This document shows positions 1-10,632 of a stretch of DNA of 59,925 nt, piece after piece. Within the stretch, counting starts at the first letter, position 1. Each line of letters starts with the position of its first letter. A program made the translations under genes and the position numbers. Under the pieces are notes generated by a model. The model saw only the letters and a list, made by a program, of their open reading frames with translations. It ran no database searches and had not been told where the DNA came from. The DNA lies in NCBI GenBank assembly GCA_903870165.1, contig CAIQBW010000023.1:1-59925 (forward strand), written 5' to 3'. This DNA comes from an uncultured Methylophilaceae bacterium (GTDB lineage Bacteria; Pseudomonadota; Gammaproteobacteria; Burkholderiales; Methylophilaceae).

Positions 1-85
1 GATTACTTAAACTAGTGAAACCCAAATGGATCGTTTCGTAATCTTTAACTATTTGTAGCTTGAATGACTTTGTGTATTTGGACAT
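1..85 (-). CDS. IS3-family transposase OrfA, N-terminal fragment (cut by window edge)
   Basis: Reading leftward from the ATG at 85, the first residues are MSKYTKSFKLQIVKDYE. This is the usual start of an IS3/IS150 OrfA, where a helix-turn-helix domain binds the element ends. Only 28 codons are inside the window, so domain content and integrity cannot be judged. The fragment resembles the start of the OrfA at the right edge (MSKYDTQFKLSVVQEYL), but the two are clearly different elements. Confidence 0.7.
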   Translation of the reverse strand, partial: MSKYTKSFKLQIVKDYETIHLGFTSLSN

Positions 86-88
86 GAA

Positions 89-138
89 AACTGCACCTTA
101 ATCAGTTGGAGGTTGAGTCCAACTTTTGGGGTGCAGTT
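89..138 (-). other. Nested hairpin just upstream of IS orfA
   Basis: A perfect 9-bp outer stem pairs 89-97 with 130-138 (AACTGCACC/GGTGCAGTT). A perfect 6-bp inner stem pairs 105-110 with 118-123 (GTTGGA/TCCAAC). The structure ends 3 bases before the orfA start codon. The right-edge element has the same two-stem layout with compensating base changes. Transcripts entering from outside could fold this way and limit transposase translation; that role is inferred. Confidence 0.55.
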
Positions 139-143
139 CATCA

Positions 144-156
144 TGCGGGCTTTTTT
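144..156. terminator. Half of an intrinsic terminator next to the IS end
   Basis: The sequence TGCGGGCTTTTTT is the right arm plus T-run of a rho-independent terminator, with no matching left arm present. It begins 4 bases from the IS tip. The simplest reading is that the IS inserted into the loop and moved the other arm to its far side. Read on the minus strand it would have served xthA, and on the plus strand a gene now outside the window. Confidence 0.5.
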
Positions 157-167
157 ATTGGGTGGGC

Positions 168-962
168 TTAATGCAAATCGTAATCAATTGTTAGCGGTGC
201 GTGGTCACTAAATCTCTCGACTTTATAAATCTCACATTGGTTGGCGGTGTTGCCGATTCCTGGCGTGGTGACTTGATAATCAATTCGCCAACCCACATTT
301 TTCTCCCACGCCGCCCCTCGGTTACTCCACCAGGTGTAACACTCATCGGTTGTTTCAGGGTGCACTTTTCGGTAGGCATCGACCCAGCCGAGTTTGCTAA
401 AAATATCGGTCATCCAAGCACGCTCTTCGGGTAAAAATCCTGAATTCTTTTTATTACCTTTCCAGTTTTTAAGGTCGGCTTCTTGATGTGCAATATTCCA
501 GTCTCCACAAACCACAACTTCACGTCCGCTTGCTTTGAGTGCTTCTAAGTGTGGGTAGAAACGTTCCATCACACTAAATTTCACTTGTTGTCTGTCCTCA
601 CCACTTGAGCCAGAAGGCAGATACAGTGAGACGATGCTGACTTTTTTCCCATTTAGATTTTCAAACTGTAGTTCAATATAGCGACCTTCTGCATCAATAT
701 CCGCATGGCCAAGACCAATAATAATGTTTTCCGGTGCATGCTTGGTGTAAATGCCCACGCCGCTGTAGCCTTTTTTTTCCGCATAATGAAAGTAGCCTTG
801 ATATCCAATAGGCGCCTTCATTTCTGGCGTCATGTCAGCTTCTTGAGCTTTGAGTTCTTGCAGGCAAATAAAGTCGGCATTTTGTTTTTGCATCCAAGGT
901 AAGAAACCTTTATTCACTGCGGAGCGGATGCCGTTGAGATTTGCGGATATAATTCTAAGCAA
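168..962 (-). CDS. xthA: Exodeoxyribonuclease III / AP endonuclease
   Basis: A 264-residue protein of the exonuclease III family, which removes nucleotides 3' to 5' from duplex DNA and cuts at abasic sites in base-excision repair. The family signatures are present: N-terminal ISANLNGIR, the metal-binding glutamate in LQELKA (Glu36), the GDWNIAH segment near residue 153, and the C-terminal SDHAPL catalytic Asp-His. The length is normal. It is divergent from pyrE with only 32 bp between start codons, so the promoters must overlap. Its 3' end abuts the half terminator left by the IS. The family is certain; the choice between ExoA-like and XthA-like subtypes is less so. Confidence 0.93.
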   Translation of the reverse strand: MLRIISANLNGIRSAVNKGFLPWMQKQNADFICLQELKAQEADMTPEMKAPIGYQGYFHYAEKKGYSGVGIYTKHAPENIIIGLGHADIDAEGRYIELQFENLNGKKVSIVSLYLPSGSSGEDRQQVKFSVMERFYPHLEALKASGREVVVCGDWNIAHQEADLKNWKGNKKNSGFLPEERAWMTDIFSKLGWVDAYRKVHPETTDECYTWWSNRGAAWEKNVGWRIDYQVTTPGIGNTANQCEIYKVERFSDHAPLTIDYDLH

Positions 963-994
963 GATAATTCCTTAAAGTTTTTAGAAGATTCTAG

Positions 995-1642
995 ATGACG
1001 ACACAAACAGATTTTACCGCGCAGTTTATCGATTTTGCTATTAAAAAACAGGTGTTACGTTTTGGTGAGTTTAAAACAAAAGCCGGTCGCTTAAGCCCTT
1101 ATTTTTTTAATGCGGGTTTGTTTAATGATGGCGAGAGCCTAATGAAATTGGGCGAATTTTATGCTGCAGCCATTTTAAAATCGGGCGTGCAGTTTGATAT
1201 GCTTTTTGGACCGGCTTATAAAGGCATTACATTGGCGGCAAGCATTTCGATTGCGTTGGCACGTCAAGGTCATAATCTTCCATATGCCTATAACCGTAAA
1301 GAAGCAAAAGATCATGGTGAGGGCGGGACGATTGTTGGTGCCCCATTACAAGGTCGGGTGTTAATTGTGGATGACGTGATCTCTGCCGGTACGTCGGTGC
1401 GTGAGTCAGTTGGAATGATTAAAGCGGCGGGCGCTACCCCAGCAGGGGTTGCCATTGCGATTGATCGCCAAGAGCGCGGATTGGGAGCGTTATCAGCTGT
1501 GCAAGAAGTCGAAAAAGACAGCGGTATGCCGGTCATTAAAATTGCGACACTAGCCGATTTAATAGCATTTTTAGACGGTGCTGCTGATTTGGCTGAACAT
1601 AAGCCTGCGGTTCAAGCGTATCGAAGTCAATATGGGGTTTAG
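995..1642 (+). CDS. pyrE: Orotate phosphoribosyltransferase
   Basis: A 215-residue enzyme that transfers the phosphoribosyl group of PRPP to orotate, giving OMP in pyrimidine synthesis. The PRPP-binding loop [13 protein letters not shown] lies near residues 123-135. The N-terminal region with [19 protein letters not shown] is the usual orotate-site segment of proteobacterial PyrE. Length and start are standard. It is transcribed alone, divergent from xthA, and ends 15 bp before a strong hairpin terminator that it shares with the convergent gatB. Confidence 0.97.
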   Translation: MTTQTDFTAQFIDFAIKKQVLRFGEFKTKAGRLSPYFFNAGLFNDGESLMKLGEFYAAAILKSGVQFDMLFGPAYKGITLAASISIALARQGHNLPYAYNRKEAKDHGEGGTIVGAPLQGRVLIVDDVISAGTSVRESVGMIKAAGATPAGVAIAIDRQERGLGALSAVQEVEKDSGMPVIKIATLADLIAFLDGAADLAEHKPAVQAYRSQYGV

Positions 1643-1657
1643 TAAGAGATACTAAAG

Positions 1658-1689
1658 AAAAAAGGGCGATGAATTCATCGCCCTTTTTT
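1658..1689. terminator. Bidirectional intrinsic terminator between pyrE and gatB
   Basis: A perfect 32-bp palindrome has a GGGCGATGAA/TTCATCGCCC core flanked by six A on one side and six T on the other. It therefore works as a rho-independent terminator for both convergent genes. Confidence 0.93.
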
Positions 1690-1706
1690 GTTGTGCACCA
1701 CTTGAA

Positions 1707-3149
1707 TTAAGCGCCGAGTTTTTTCTTCAGAATCTCGTTCACTTGGGCCGGGTTTGCTTTGCCTTTAGATGCTTTCATTGCTTGGCCGACAAGCGCATTA
1801 AACGCTTTTTCTTTGCCTGCTTTGAATTCTTCAACCATGGCTGCATTTGCTGCAAGTACTTCGTCCACAATTGCTTCAATTGCGCCAGAATCAGACACTT
1901 GCTTCAAGCCTTTGCTCTCGATGATGCTATCAGCATCACCTTCACCAGCCCACATTGCTTCAAAAACTTGCTTCGCTGCATTGTTAGAAATGGTGCCATC
2001 TTGAATACGCTTGATCAGGCTTGCTAATGCGCTTGGAGAAATCGGAGATTCTGAAATCTCTTTGTCTTCCGCATTAAGTTTCGCTGATACGCTACCCATG
2101 ACCCAGTTAGCAGCAAGTTTTGCATCACTGCCCGCATCAACCGTTGCAACAAAATAATCGGCAGTTCCACGTGAGCTTGTGAGTGCGTTTGCATCGTAAT
2201 GCGCTAAGCCATATTGCGCTTCAAACCGTGCTTTCATGGCTTCTGGTAATTCAGGCATCTCGGCCTTCACTGCACCGATGTCGCTTTCTGAAATTGCTAG
2301 CGGTAATAAGTCAGGATCTGGGAAGTAGCGATAGTCGTTCGCTTCTTCTTTGCTTCGCATTGCGCGCGTCTCGCCTGTGTCTGGATTAAATAGCACGGTT
2401 GCTTGTTGAATCGTACCGCCATCTTCTAGCGTTTCAATTTGCCAGCTTGTTTCGTACTCAATCGCTTGTTGCATGAACTTGAATGAGTTCAGGTTCTTAA
2501 TCTCGCGGCGCGTGCCGAGCTTATCAGAACCTTTCGGACGCACTGAAACGTTCACATCACAGCGGAAGCTACCTTCTTGCATATTGCCATCGCAAATCCC
2601 AATCCACTGGACTAAATCATGTAATTTCTTAGCATAAGCCACTGCCTCTGCCGCTGAACGCATATCTGGTTCTGTCACAATTTCAAGTAGCGGTGTTCCT
2701 GCACGGTTTAGGTCGATGCCTGACATGCCTTCTTGCGCGCCGTGCACAGATTTACCAGCATCTTCTTCTAAGTGAGCGCGGGTAATATTGATGACTTTTT
2801 CGTAAGCTTTGTCGCCACTACCTACTTGAATCGTCATGCTGCCTTTACCAACGACTGGTAATTCGTACTGACTGATTTGGTAGCCTTTAGGTAAGTCTGG
2901 ATAGAAGTAATTTTTACGTGCGAAGACCGAGCGTGGTGCAATTTCTGCGTTCACCGCCAAGCCAAATTTGATTGCACATTTTACTGCTTCTTGATTGAGA
3001 ACTGGCAATACCCCAGGCAATGCCAAACTCACCACGCAAGCTTGCGTGTTAGGTTCTGAACCGAATGCGGTCGAAGCACCGCTAAAAATTTTCGTTTTGG
3101 TTTGTAGCTGGGTGTGTGTTTCCAGCCCGATCACGACTTCCCATTCCAT
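1707..3149 (-). CDS. gatB: Asp-tRNA(Asn)/Glu-tRNA(Gln) amidotransferase subunit B
   Basis: A 480-residue GatB. It binds the misacylated tRNA and activates it with ATP so that ammonia from GatA can form Gln-tRNA(Gln) or Asn-tRNA(Asn). The start [15 protein letters not shown], the zinc-region and kinase-like domain up to about residue 290, and a C-terminal YqeY-like tail ending ILKKKL are all typical. The start codon overlaps the gatA stop by one base (TAATG), indicating translational coupling. The order gatC-gatA-gatB is standard. Confidence 0.97.
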   Translation of the reverse strand: MEWEVVIGLETHTQLQTKTKIFSGASTAFGSEPNTQACVVSLALPGVLPVLNQEAVKCAIKFGLAVNAEIAPRSVFARKNYFYPDLPKGYQISQYELPVVGKGSMTIQVGSGDKAYEKVINITRAHLEEDAGKSVHGAQEGMSGIDLNRAGTPLLEIVTEPDMRSAAEAVAYAKKLHDLVQWIGICDGNMQEGSFRCDVNVSVRPKGSDKLGTRREIKNLNSFKFMQQAIEYETSWQIETLEDGGTIQQATVLFNPDTGETRAMRSKEEANDYRYFPDPDLLPLAISESDIGAVKAEMPELPEAMKARFEAQYGLAHYDANALTSSRGTADYFVATVDAGSDAKLAANWVMGSVSAKLNAEDKEISESPISPSALASLIKRIQDGTISNNAAKQVFEAMWAGEGDADSIIESKGLKQVSDSGAIEAIVDEVLAANAAMVEEFKAGKEKAFNALVGQAMKASKGKANPAQVNEILKKKLGA

Positions 3150-4618
3150 TATTCAATTCCCTCTGGCATTTGTGTGTGCCAATCTGTCACTTGTTGATAA
3201 GCGTGACCTGTATTGAGCATGCGCGCTTCATCAAAATAATTACCGATAATTTGCAAGCCAACAGGCAGGCGTTTGCCATCTGCGCTTTGAGCAAAACCAG
3301 CAGGAATGCTCATGCCAGGTAAGCCAGCCAAGTTTACTGCAATGGTGTAAATGTCTTGTAGGTACATGGCAACTGGATCGTCTGCTTTTTCGCCAGCTTT
3401 AAATGCAGTTGATGGTGCAGTAGGCCCCATGATGATGTCGCATTGTTTGAATGCATTTTCAAAATCTTGGGCAATTAGTCGACGAATTTGTTGCGCTTTT
3501 AAATAATACGCATCGTAATAACCAGCACTTAGTACATAAGTGCCTATTAAAATACGACGTTTTACTTCCGCACCAAAGCCTTCAGCACGGCTCTTGCAAT
3601 ACATGTCCATTAAGTCGCCGTATTCTTTAGCGCGGTGGCCATATCGAACGCCATCAAAACGTGACAAGTTGCTTGAGGCTTCAGCTGGTGCAAGGACGTA
3701 ATAAACTGGGATTGAGAGCTGTGTGTTTGGGAGGCTGATATCGACGATTTCAGCACCTAATTTTTTATATTCAGCAATCGCTTCATTGACCACTTTTGCA
3801 ACATCGGCACCCAAGCCTTCAGCAAAGTATTCTTTTGGTAAGCCCACTTTAATACCTGCAAGTGGTTTGTTTAAGTCGCGTGTGTAATCTTCTTTTTCGC
3901 GATTTAAGCTTGTGGAATCACGTTTGTCGAATCCGGTGATGACATTCATCATCAGTGCCATATCTTCACATGATTTTGCCATTGGGCCTGATTGATCCAA
4001 TGATGATGCAAAAGCAATCATGCCGAAACGTGAAGCTAAGCCATAGGTTGGTTTTAATCCCGATAGGCCGCAGAGTGAAGCTGGTTGGCGAATTGAACCG
4101 CCTGTATCCGTGCCTGTTGCTGCTGCGCACAACCTTGCTGCAACAGCTGCCGCACTACCGCCTGAACTGCCGCCAGGGACACGGCTTCTATCCCAAGGAT
4201 TTTGTACTTTACCGAAGTAGCTAGTCTCGTTAGATGAGCCCATCGCAAATTCGTCCATGTTGGTTTTACCCAAATTCACTGCACCTACACCATCAAATCG
4301 TTCAATGATGTCTGCATCATATGGACCAACAAACGTTTCAAGCATTTTTGAGCCGCAGGTTGTACGCCAGCCTTTCGCTACAAAAATATCCTTTTGGCCA
4401 ATTGGCAGGCCAGTAAGAGCCGTGCCTTTGCCAGCCGCTAACAGGCTATCTGCATGCTTGGCTTGCGAGAGAGTTTTCTCTTTATCTAGCGTGATGAATG
4501 CATTGATTTCAGGATTTAGTCTGTCAATGCGGTTCAAAAACTCTTGGGTTAATTCAACACTAGAGATTTCTTTGCCTTGGAGCATTGCGCCAAGTTGTTT
4601 TAGGCTTTTATTGATCAT
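3149..4618 (-). CDS. gatA: Asp-tRNA(Asn)/Glu-tRNA(Gln) amidotransferase subunit A
   Basis: A 489-residue amidase-signature enzyme that hydrolyses glutamine and passes ammonia to GatB. The Ser-cisSer-Lys centre is visible: the lysine in LPIGQKDIF and the serines in [10 protein letters not shown] and [13 protein letters not shown]. The length is normal. It lies 21 bp after gatC and overlaps gatB by one base. A second amidase-signature protein occurs in this window (37293-38666), but its glycine-serine segment and context mark it as allophanate hydrolase. Confidence 0.97.
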   Translation of the reverse strand: MINKSLKQLGAMLQGKEISSVELTQEFLNRIDRLNPEINAFITLDKEKTLSQAKHADSLLAAGKGTALTGLPIGQKDIFVAKGWRTTCGSKMLETFVGPYDADIIERFDGVGAVNLGKTNMDEFAMGSSNETSYFGKVQNPWDRSRVPGGSSGGSAAAVAARLCAAATGTDTGGSIRQPASLCGLSGLKPTYGLASRFGMIAFASSLDQSGPMAKSCEDMALMMNVITGFDKRDSTSLNREKEDYTRDLNKPLAGIKVGLPKEYFAEGLGADVAKVVNEAIAEYKKLGAEIVDISLPNTQLSIPVYYVLAPAEASSNLSRFDGVRYGHRAKEYGDLMDMYCKSRAEGFGAEVKRRILIGTYVLSAGYYDAYYLKAQQIRRLIAQDFENAFKQCDIIMGPTAPSTAFKAGEKADDPVAMYLQDIYTIAVNLAGLPGMSIPAGFAQSADGKRLPVGLQIIGNYFDEARMLNTGHAYQQVTDWHTQMPEGIE

Positions 4619-4639
4619 TTTTTGTACTTGGTGTGCTTT

Positions 4640-4927
4640 TTATTCAATAACTTTAGGAACAAGATATAGACCGTCTTTCACCGCTGGTGCGATCGATTGG
4701 AACAATTCGCGCTGGTTGGTTTCAGTCACTACGTCGTCACGAAGACGCTGTGTTACATCTTGTGAGTGGGACATTGGAACGATCCCGGTTGTGTCGACTG
4801 CTTGCATTTGCTCAATGAGGCCAAGAATGCCTGTCAGCTTACTTAAGGTCGCCTCTGCTTCGGTGTCGCTCACTTCAATGCGCGCTAAATGCGCGATACG
4901 TTTAATATCTGCACTATTAAGTGACAT
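4640..4927 (-). CDS. gatC: Asp-tRNA(Asn)/Glu-tRNA(Gln) amidotransferase subunit C
   Basis: A 95-residue GatC, the small subunit that stabilises the GatA-GatB interface. The sequence [21 protein letters not shown] and the C-terminal [11 protein letters not shown] tail are characteristic. I chose the ATG at 4927 over the TTG four codons upstream because family members start at this Met. It is the first gene of the gatCAB operon, with a TATAAT-type -10 about 40 bp upstream. Confidence 0.95.
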   Translation of the reverse strand: MSLNSADIKRIAHLARIEVSDTEAEATLSKLTGILGLIEQMQAVDTTGIVPMSHSQDVTQRLRDDVVTETNQRELFQSIAPAVKDGLYLVPKVIE

Positions 4928-4966
4928 TTCTACTCTCAAATCTTAAATTTTTGTTAGATATAAGGT

Positions 4967-4972
4967 ATTATA
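4967..4972 (-). promoter_or_regulatory. Candidate -10 element for gatCAB
   Basis: On the minus strand this reads TATAAT, placing a start site about 33 bp before the gatC ATG. The -35 region is poor (TGAAGT at 17 bp), so the promoter is only a candidate. It lies in the 132-bp gap between divergent gatC and mreB. I could not pick out a convincing mreB promoter there. Confidence 0.35.
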
Positions 4973-5035
4973 ACTTGATTTCATAGATAACTTCAGCCGC
5001 GGAATGTTTCGTTTCATTACTGTGGTTAATTTTAG

Positions 5036-6103
<1,068 letters not shown>

Positions 6104-6118
6104 TTGAGTGTGACTTTT

Positions 6119-6143
6119 GAAGGCTGCGCTTGCAGCCTTCTTT
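6119..6143 (+). terminator. Intrinsic terminator or attenuator after mreB
   Basis: GAAGGCTGC (6119-6127) and GCAGCCTTC (6132-6140) form a perfect 9-bp stem with a GCTT loop, followed by TTTGTTTT. The short T-run suggests partial termination, which would set a high MreB to MreC ratio. Confidence 0.8.
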
Positions 6144-6212
6144 GTTTTCGCTAGTGGGTTTTCAGTAATTTTTCTGCCCCTTATTAATTTTGGGTAATAC
6201 GCATAGTTCTTA

Positions 6213-7151
6213 ATGGATCAACAACAAGCTCCTCGTTTTTTTATACATGGTCCTAGCCCTTTTACGCGGCTGATTGTATTTTCTACGCTTTCACTTGCGT
6301 TGATGGCCTCCGATTCAAAATTCAGTTACCTCACGCCCGTCAGAGAAGCTTTAACGGTGATGCTTCAGCCTTTGCAAGTGGTCGCGAATAGTCCCTTTGT
6401 GTTATTCAACAATATTGGTAACTATTTCACATCGCAGCAGGCACTTCGAAATGAAGTGGAAGTTCTCAAAAAACAGGCAATTTTTCATGGCGTGCAACTG
6501 CAGGCCTTAGAGTCGCTGAAGAATGAGAACGATCATTTACGCACGCTGATGGAAGCTACAAAGGTCAGTAGTCAGCCAGCGCGTTTGGCTGAAATCATGT
6601 ATACCGGCCGTGATCCGTTTTCACATAAAGTCATCGTGAACATGGGTGAGGCCAATCATGTCTTGGCTGGCCAAGCCGTTGTGGATGCCGCAGGCGTGGT
6701 TGGACAGGTCACCCGTGTATTTCCTTATACAAGTGAGGTAACGCTTCTCACCGACAAAGAGCTCTCTATCCTAATTCAAGTTGAACGTAACGCCCTGCGC
6801 GCCATTTCATTTGGACATGGACGTGATAACACGGTCAATTTGCCTTATCTGCCAGCGAATGTGGATATCAAAAAAGGCGATAAGTTAGTGACTTCCGGGA
6901 TTGATGGTATATATCCATCTGGGCTTGGAGTCGCTATTGTGACCAGCGTAAAAACCAACGTCAGTTCGCCATTCGCCCAAATTGTTGCGGCCCCAATTGC
7001 AGGTATTCAAAATCACCGACAAGTGCTGATTCTTTCAAGTGATACAACGAATTTGGTTGCAAAAGATATTCAACAGGTGCTCAGCGCAGATGCGAAAAAG
7101 CAACTAGATAAGAAAGAAAAAACGTCGAGGAGAAGTGATGCCAAACCTTAG
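6213..7151 (+). CDS. mreC: Rod-shape-determining protein MreC
   Basis: A 312-residue periplasmic scaffold of the elongasome, which links MreB/MreD to PBP2. It has one N-terminal transmembrane segment (residues about 17-33), a coiled coil around residues 70-105, and two beta domains containing the family phrase AEIMYTGRDPFSHKVIVN. The C-terminal tail is lysine-rich and overlaps the start of mreD. The start lies 109 bp after mreB. Confidence 0.95.
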   Translation: MDQQQAPRFFIHGPSPFTRLIVFSTLSLALMASDSKFSYLTPVREALTVMLQPLQVVANSPFVLFNNIGNYFTSQQALRNEVEVLKKQAIFHGVQLQALESLKNENDHLRTLMEATKVSSQPARLAEIMYTGRDPFSHKVIVNMGEANHVLAGQAVVDAAGVVGQVTRVFPYTSEVTLLTDKELSILIQVERNALRAISFGHGRDNTVNLPYLPANVDIKKGDKLVTSGIDGIYPSGLGVAIVTSVKTNVSSPFAQIVAAPIAGIQNHRQVLILSSDTTNLVAKDIQQVLSADAKKQLDKKEKTSRRSDAKP

Positions 7152-7617
7152 TCGACGTCGTGTTTATTTTACTTTACTAGTGGCATTGCTTTTGCAGTTG
7201 TTACCTTTCTCAGGTTGGCTATTGCAGATTAAACCGGACTTTTTATTGCTTGCGCTGCTTTTTTGGCTATTGCGTGCGCCTAATATTTGCAATATTGGGA
7301 TAGCCTGGACCGCTGGGATTTTGATGGATTTAATCAGTGGTGATTTATTTGGACAAAACGCCTTGGCTTATGCCTTAACCGCTTTCTTGGCGGTGATGTA
7401 TCAGCGTCGCCTGATTTTGTTCACTGTGCTTCAGCAATCAGCCTATGTGTTCTTGTTATTATTTGTGAATCAAGTCATCTTGCTCATGCTGAAGTCATTC
7501 TCAGGAAGCGAGTATTTTGGTTGGACATATTTTGTCCCCTCACTCACAGGCATTATGTTGTGGTACGCAGTTCTTCATTCCCGCCTTTCCATTAACATCA
7601 TGACACGTCAGCAATAA
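7138..7617 (+). CDS. mreD: Rod-shape-determining protein MreD
   Basis: A 159-residue integral membrane protein with about five hydrophobic helices, the membrane subunit of the MreBCD complex. I used the ATG at 7138, which has a GAGGAGAA ribosome site at good distance; a GTG one codon upstream is possible. It overlaps mreC by 14 bp and is followed five bases later by mrdA. Confidence 0.92.
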   Translation: MPNLSRRRVYFTLLVALLLQLLPFSGWLLQIKPDFLLLALLFWLLRAPNICNIGIAWTAGILMDLISGDLFGQNALAYALTAFLAVMYQRRLILFTVLQQSAYVFLLLFVNQVILLMLKSFSGSEYFGWTYFVPSLTGIMLWYAVLHSRLSINIMTRQQ

Positions 7618-7622
7618 TTGCT

Positions 7623-9542
7623 ATGCGCTTGCGTTTCGAAGTTAAAAATCACTCTTTAGAACACCACCAATATAGTCTGCGATTAAGAGTAGCCACTGGC
7701 TTTATCTTTTTTTGTTTTGCGGTGTTACTAGTTCGCTTTTTCTACTTACAGCTATGGAAGTACGAATACTTTCAAACCTTAGCGGAAAATAATCGTGTTT
7801 CCCTCGTTCCCATTGTTCCGAATCGCGGTTTGATTCTTGATCGAAATGGCGTGACCTTGGCCCATAATTTCTTTGTTTATACCTTGGAAATTACACCATC
7901 AAAAGCAGGTGATGTAGAAGAAACGATTAATAAAATTAGCGAGTTTATTGAGGTGAGTGCGGAAGATCGCAAGCGTTTCAAAAAGCTCCGTCAAGAAAGC
8001 CATAGTTTTGAAAGTGTGCCGATTAGAACGCATTTGAATGAAGTGGAGGCAGCTAAATTCGCTGCAAACAGATATCAATTTCCAGGTGTAGAAATTCGGT
8101 CCCGTCTTTTTAGACATTATCCTTTGGGTAATCTTGGTGTGCACATGATTGGTTACATTGGACGCATCAATGAGGCTGATGTAAAAGCACTAGAAAAGTC
8201 AGAAGATATTTCTAACTACAAAGGCTCAGACCATATTGGTAAGGGCGGAATTGAACAATACTACGAGCGCGAACTTCACGGTACGACAGGTTTCCAGCAA
8301 GTTGAAATTGATGCGGATGGTCAAGCGGTTCGGGTCTTATCGAGTACCCCGCCTGTCCCAGGAGACAATTTAGTCTTATCCATAGACTCTAAGATGCAAG
8401 AGATTGCTGAAAAGGCATTCGAGAATCATCGGGGTGCGATGGTGGCGATTAATCCCAAAAACGGCGAGATTTTGTCTTATGTGAGTATGCCAACATTTGA
8501 CCCTAATCTCTTTGTCGATGGCATTGATGCTGATACATGGAAAACACTGAATGGCTCTTTGGATAAACCGCTCATTAATCGCCCTATTCGCGGCATCTAT
8601 CCACCAGGTTCTACGTTTAAACCTTTCGTTGCGATGGCAGGGTTAGAGGATGGCAGAAGGCATCCGCCTTTTAGCATTGGCGACCCAGGATTTTACACAT
8701 TGGCTGGAAGCGCACACCAGTATCGCGATTGGAAACCAGGTGGCCATGGTCAGGTGGATATGCAAAGAGCGATTACTGTTTCTTGCGATACATTTTTTTA
8801 CGGCTTAGCCTTAGAAATGGGGATTGATAAATTAACCTCGTTTGTCAGTCATTTCGGCTTTGGTAAAAAAACCGGCATCGATTTGGTGGGTGAAATTGGT
8901 GGTTTATTGCCAACACCAGAATGGAAATGGCGTCGTTGGAAACAAAGATGGTATCCAGGTGAAACCGTTATTGTCGGCATTGGGCAGGGCTATACTTTGG
9001 TTACGCCGATGCAACTTGCGCAGGCAACCGCAGTGCTTGCCAATAACGGGGTGGCGATGCAACCGCACTTAGTCAGTAGTATTCAAAAACATAATGGTGC
9101 CGAAAACCATCTGATGCCGATTACGAAATTAGATGAAGTACTTTTGGATCAACGTAATATTGAAATTGTTAGAGCAGGTATGGTAGATGTGACTAAGCCA
9201 GGTGGAACCGCAGCGAGTGTAGGTGCTGGTGCTAGCTATAACATTGCTGCAAAAACTGGGACTGCACAAGTGGTCGGGATCAAGCAAGGTGCAAAATATA
9301 ACGCTGGGGGTATGGATGAGCGTCATCGTGACCATGCCTTATTTATTGCTTATGCGCCAGCAGAGGACCCAAAAATTGCAGTTGCAGTGATTGTCGAAAA
9401 TGGCGGTCATGGTGGTTCCGCAGCAGGTCCAATCGCAAGGAAAGTCATGGATTATTATTTGTTAGGTAAAGAGCCTAGTACAGAGAATGATGCAGGCAAA
9501 AAGGCCGAGCCACCGATTCCTGAGGATGCCCCACATGATTAG
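7623..9542 (+). CDS. mrdA: Penicillin-binding protein 2 (peptidoglycan D,D-transpeptidase)
   Basis: A 639-residue class B PBP that crosslinks peptidoglycan during elongation with RodA. There is one N-terminal membrane anchor (about residues 25-45), then the non-catalytic dimerisation domain, then the transpeptidase. The active-site motifs are intact: S330-T-F-K, SCD (SxN-like) in VSCDTFFYG, and K544-T-G-T. The length is normal for PBP2. The last 8 bases overlap the start of rodA. Confidence 0.96.
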   Translation: MRLRFEVKNHSLEHHQYSLRLRVATGFIFFCFAVLLVRFFYLQLWKYEYFQTLAENNRVSLVPIVPNRGLILDRNGVTLAHNFFVYTLEITPSKAGDVEETINKISEFIEVSAEDRKRFKKLRQESHSFESVPIRTHLNEVEAAKFAANRYQFPGVEIRSRLFRHYPLGNLGVHMIGYIGRINEADVKALEKSEDISNYKGSDHIGKGGIEQYYERELHGTTGFQQVEIDADGQAVRVLSSTPPVPGDNLVLSIDSKMQEIAEKAFENHRGAMVAINPKNGEILSYVSMPTFDPNLFVDGIDADTWKTLNGSLDKPLINRPIRGIYPPGSTFKPFVAMAGLEDGRRHPPFSIGDPGFYTLAGSAHQYRDWKPGGHGQVDMQRAITVSCDTFFYGLALEMGIDKLTSFVSHFGFGKKTGIDLVGEIGGLLPTPEWKWRRWKQRWYPGETVIVGIGQGYTLVTPMQLAQATAVLANNGVAMQPHLVSSIQKHNGAENHLMPITKLDEVLLDQRNIEIVRAGMVDVTKPGGTAASVGAGASYNIAAKTGTAQVVGIKQGAKYNAGGMDERHRDHALFIAYAPAEDPKIAVAVIVENGGHGGSAAGPIARKVMDYYLLGKEPSTENDAGKKAEPPIPEDAPHD

Positions 9543-10632
9543 TAAGATACTTGAGCGTTTAAAAACACATATCGATCCATTTTTAATGGGCTGTATCTCT
9601 TTTAGCTGTATCGTTGGGTTGTTTGTTTTATACAGTGCGTCGGGCGGAAGTTTTGATCGCGTGCTTTCACAGTTTCTCAATATTTCTGCTGCGCTGACAA
9701 TCATGTGGCTTGCTGCAAATACCTCTCCGCATTATCTAGAGCGCATCGCTTTGCCTTTATTTGTGCTTGGGTTGCTATTGCTATTAGGCGTTGCTTTGTT
9801 TGGTGAGATTAGTCACGGCGCACGTCGCTGGCTCAATCTAGGCGTTGGTAGAATTCAGCCTTCTGAATTAATGAAAATTGCTGTGCCGATGATGCTCGCT
9901 TGGTATTTTGCTAAACGCGAACAAAGCCTACGTTGGATTGATTATGCGGTGGCCGCATTGTTATTGGTGGTGCCAGTTGGCCTAATTATGAAACAGCCAG
10001 ATTTGGGAACGGCTTTAATAATTGCGGCTGCAGGCTTTTACGTTCTATTTTTAGCGGGCCTCAGTTGGAAAATATTAATTGGCGGAGCAGTCTCGGCAGC
10101 AGTGATGGCGCCTATTTTTTGGTCGTTGATGCATGATTATCAACGTAAAAGAATCGAGATTTTATTTGACCCATACCAAGATCCACTTGGTGCTGGCTAC
10201 CATACCATTCAGGCAAGTATCGCTTTGGGTTCAGGTGGCTTTGCAGGAAAAGGTTGGATGGAAGGCACCCAGTCACAACTAGATTTTTTGCCTGAGCGTA
10301 CAACAGATTTTATCTTCGCAGTTTTTGGAGAAGAGTTTGGCTTCTTGGGCAACGTCTTGTTGCTTATTTTATTTATCCTACTGATTGGTCGTGGATTAGT
10401 CATTTCATCTCAAGCCCAAAATACATTTACACGTTTATTGGCAGGCAGTATAACGCTGACATTTTTCACCTATGTGTTCGTGAATATGGGTATGGTAAGC
10501 GGGGTCTTGCCGGTGGTCGGTGTGCCTTTGCCTTTTGTCAGTTATGGCGGCACGTCATTAGTCACGATATTATTAGGCTTTGGTATTTTGATGAGTATTC
10601 ATACCCATAAAACGTTGATGTCGACCTCATGA
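9535..10632 (+). CDS. rodA: SEDS peptidoglycan glycosyltransferase RodA
   Basis: A 365-residue polytopic SEDS protein that polymerises lipid II in the elongasome with PBP2. About ten hydrophobic helices are visible, with the family segments GHGARRWLNLGVGRIQPSE-like near residues 85-105 and LPFVSYGGTS near the C-terminus. I chose the ATG at 9535, with GAGG nine bases upstream and an 8-bp overlap with mrdA, over upstream in-frame ATGs. The downstream rlpA overlaps by four bases (ATGA). Confidence 0.95.
   Translation: MISKILERLKTHIDPFLMGCISFSCIVGLFVLYSASGGSFDRVLSQFLNISAALTIMWLAANTSPHYLERIALPLFVLGLLLLLGVALFGEISHGARRWLNLGVGRIQPSELMKIAVPMMLAWYFAKREQSLRWIDYAVAALLLVVPVGLIMKQPDLGTALIIAAAGFYVLFLAGLSWKILIGGAVSAAVMAPIFWSLMHDYQRKRIEILFDPYQDPLGAGYHTIQASIALGSGGFAGKGWMEGTQSQLDFLPERTTDFIFAVFGEEFGFLGNVLLLILFILLIGRGLVISSQAQNTFTRLLAGSITLTFFTYVFVNMGMVSGVLPVVGVPLPFVSYGGTSLVTILLGFGILMSIHTHKTLMSTS

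Larger units (their letters stand above)
1..140 (-). mobile_element. IS3-family (IS150-like) insertion sequence, end only
   Basis: The element tip is at about position 140 and reads inward on the minus strand as TGAACTGCACCCCAAAAGTT, a terminal sequence typical of IS150-like IS3 elements. A transposase orfA start follows at 85. The element continues beyond the left edge. A different but related element sits at the right edge in the opposite orientation. Family assignment rests on the tip, the spacing to orfA and the OrfA N-terminus. Confidence 0.75.

Noticed and set aside
4257-4946. Long plus-strand open frame opposite gatA-gatC
   Set aside because: It lies fully antisense to well-conserved genes, and its translation has no recognisable features.
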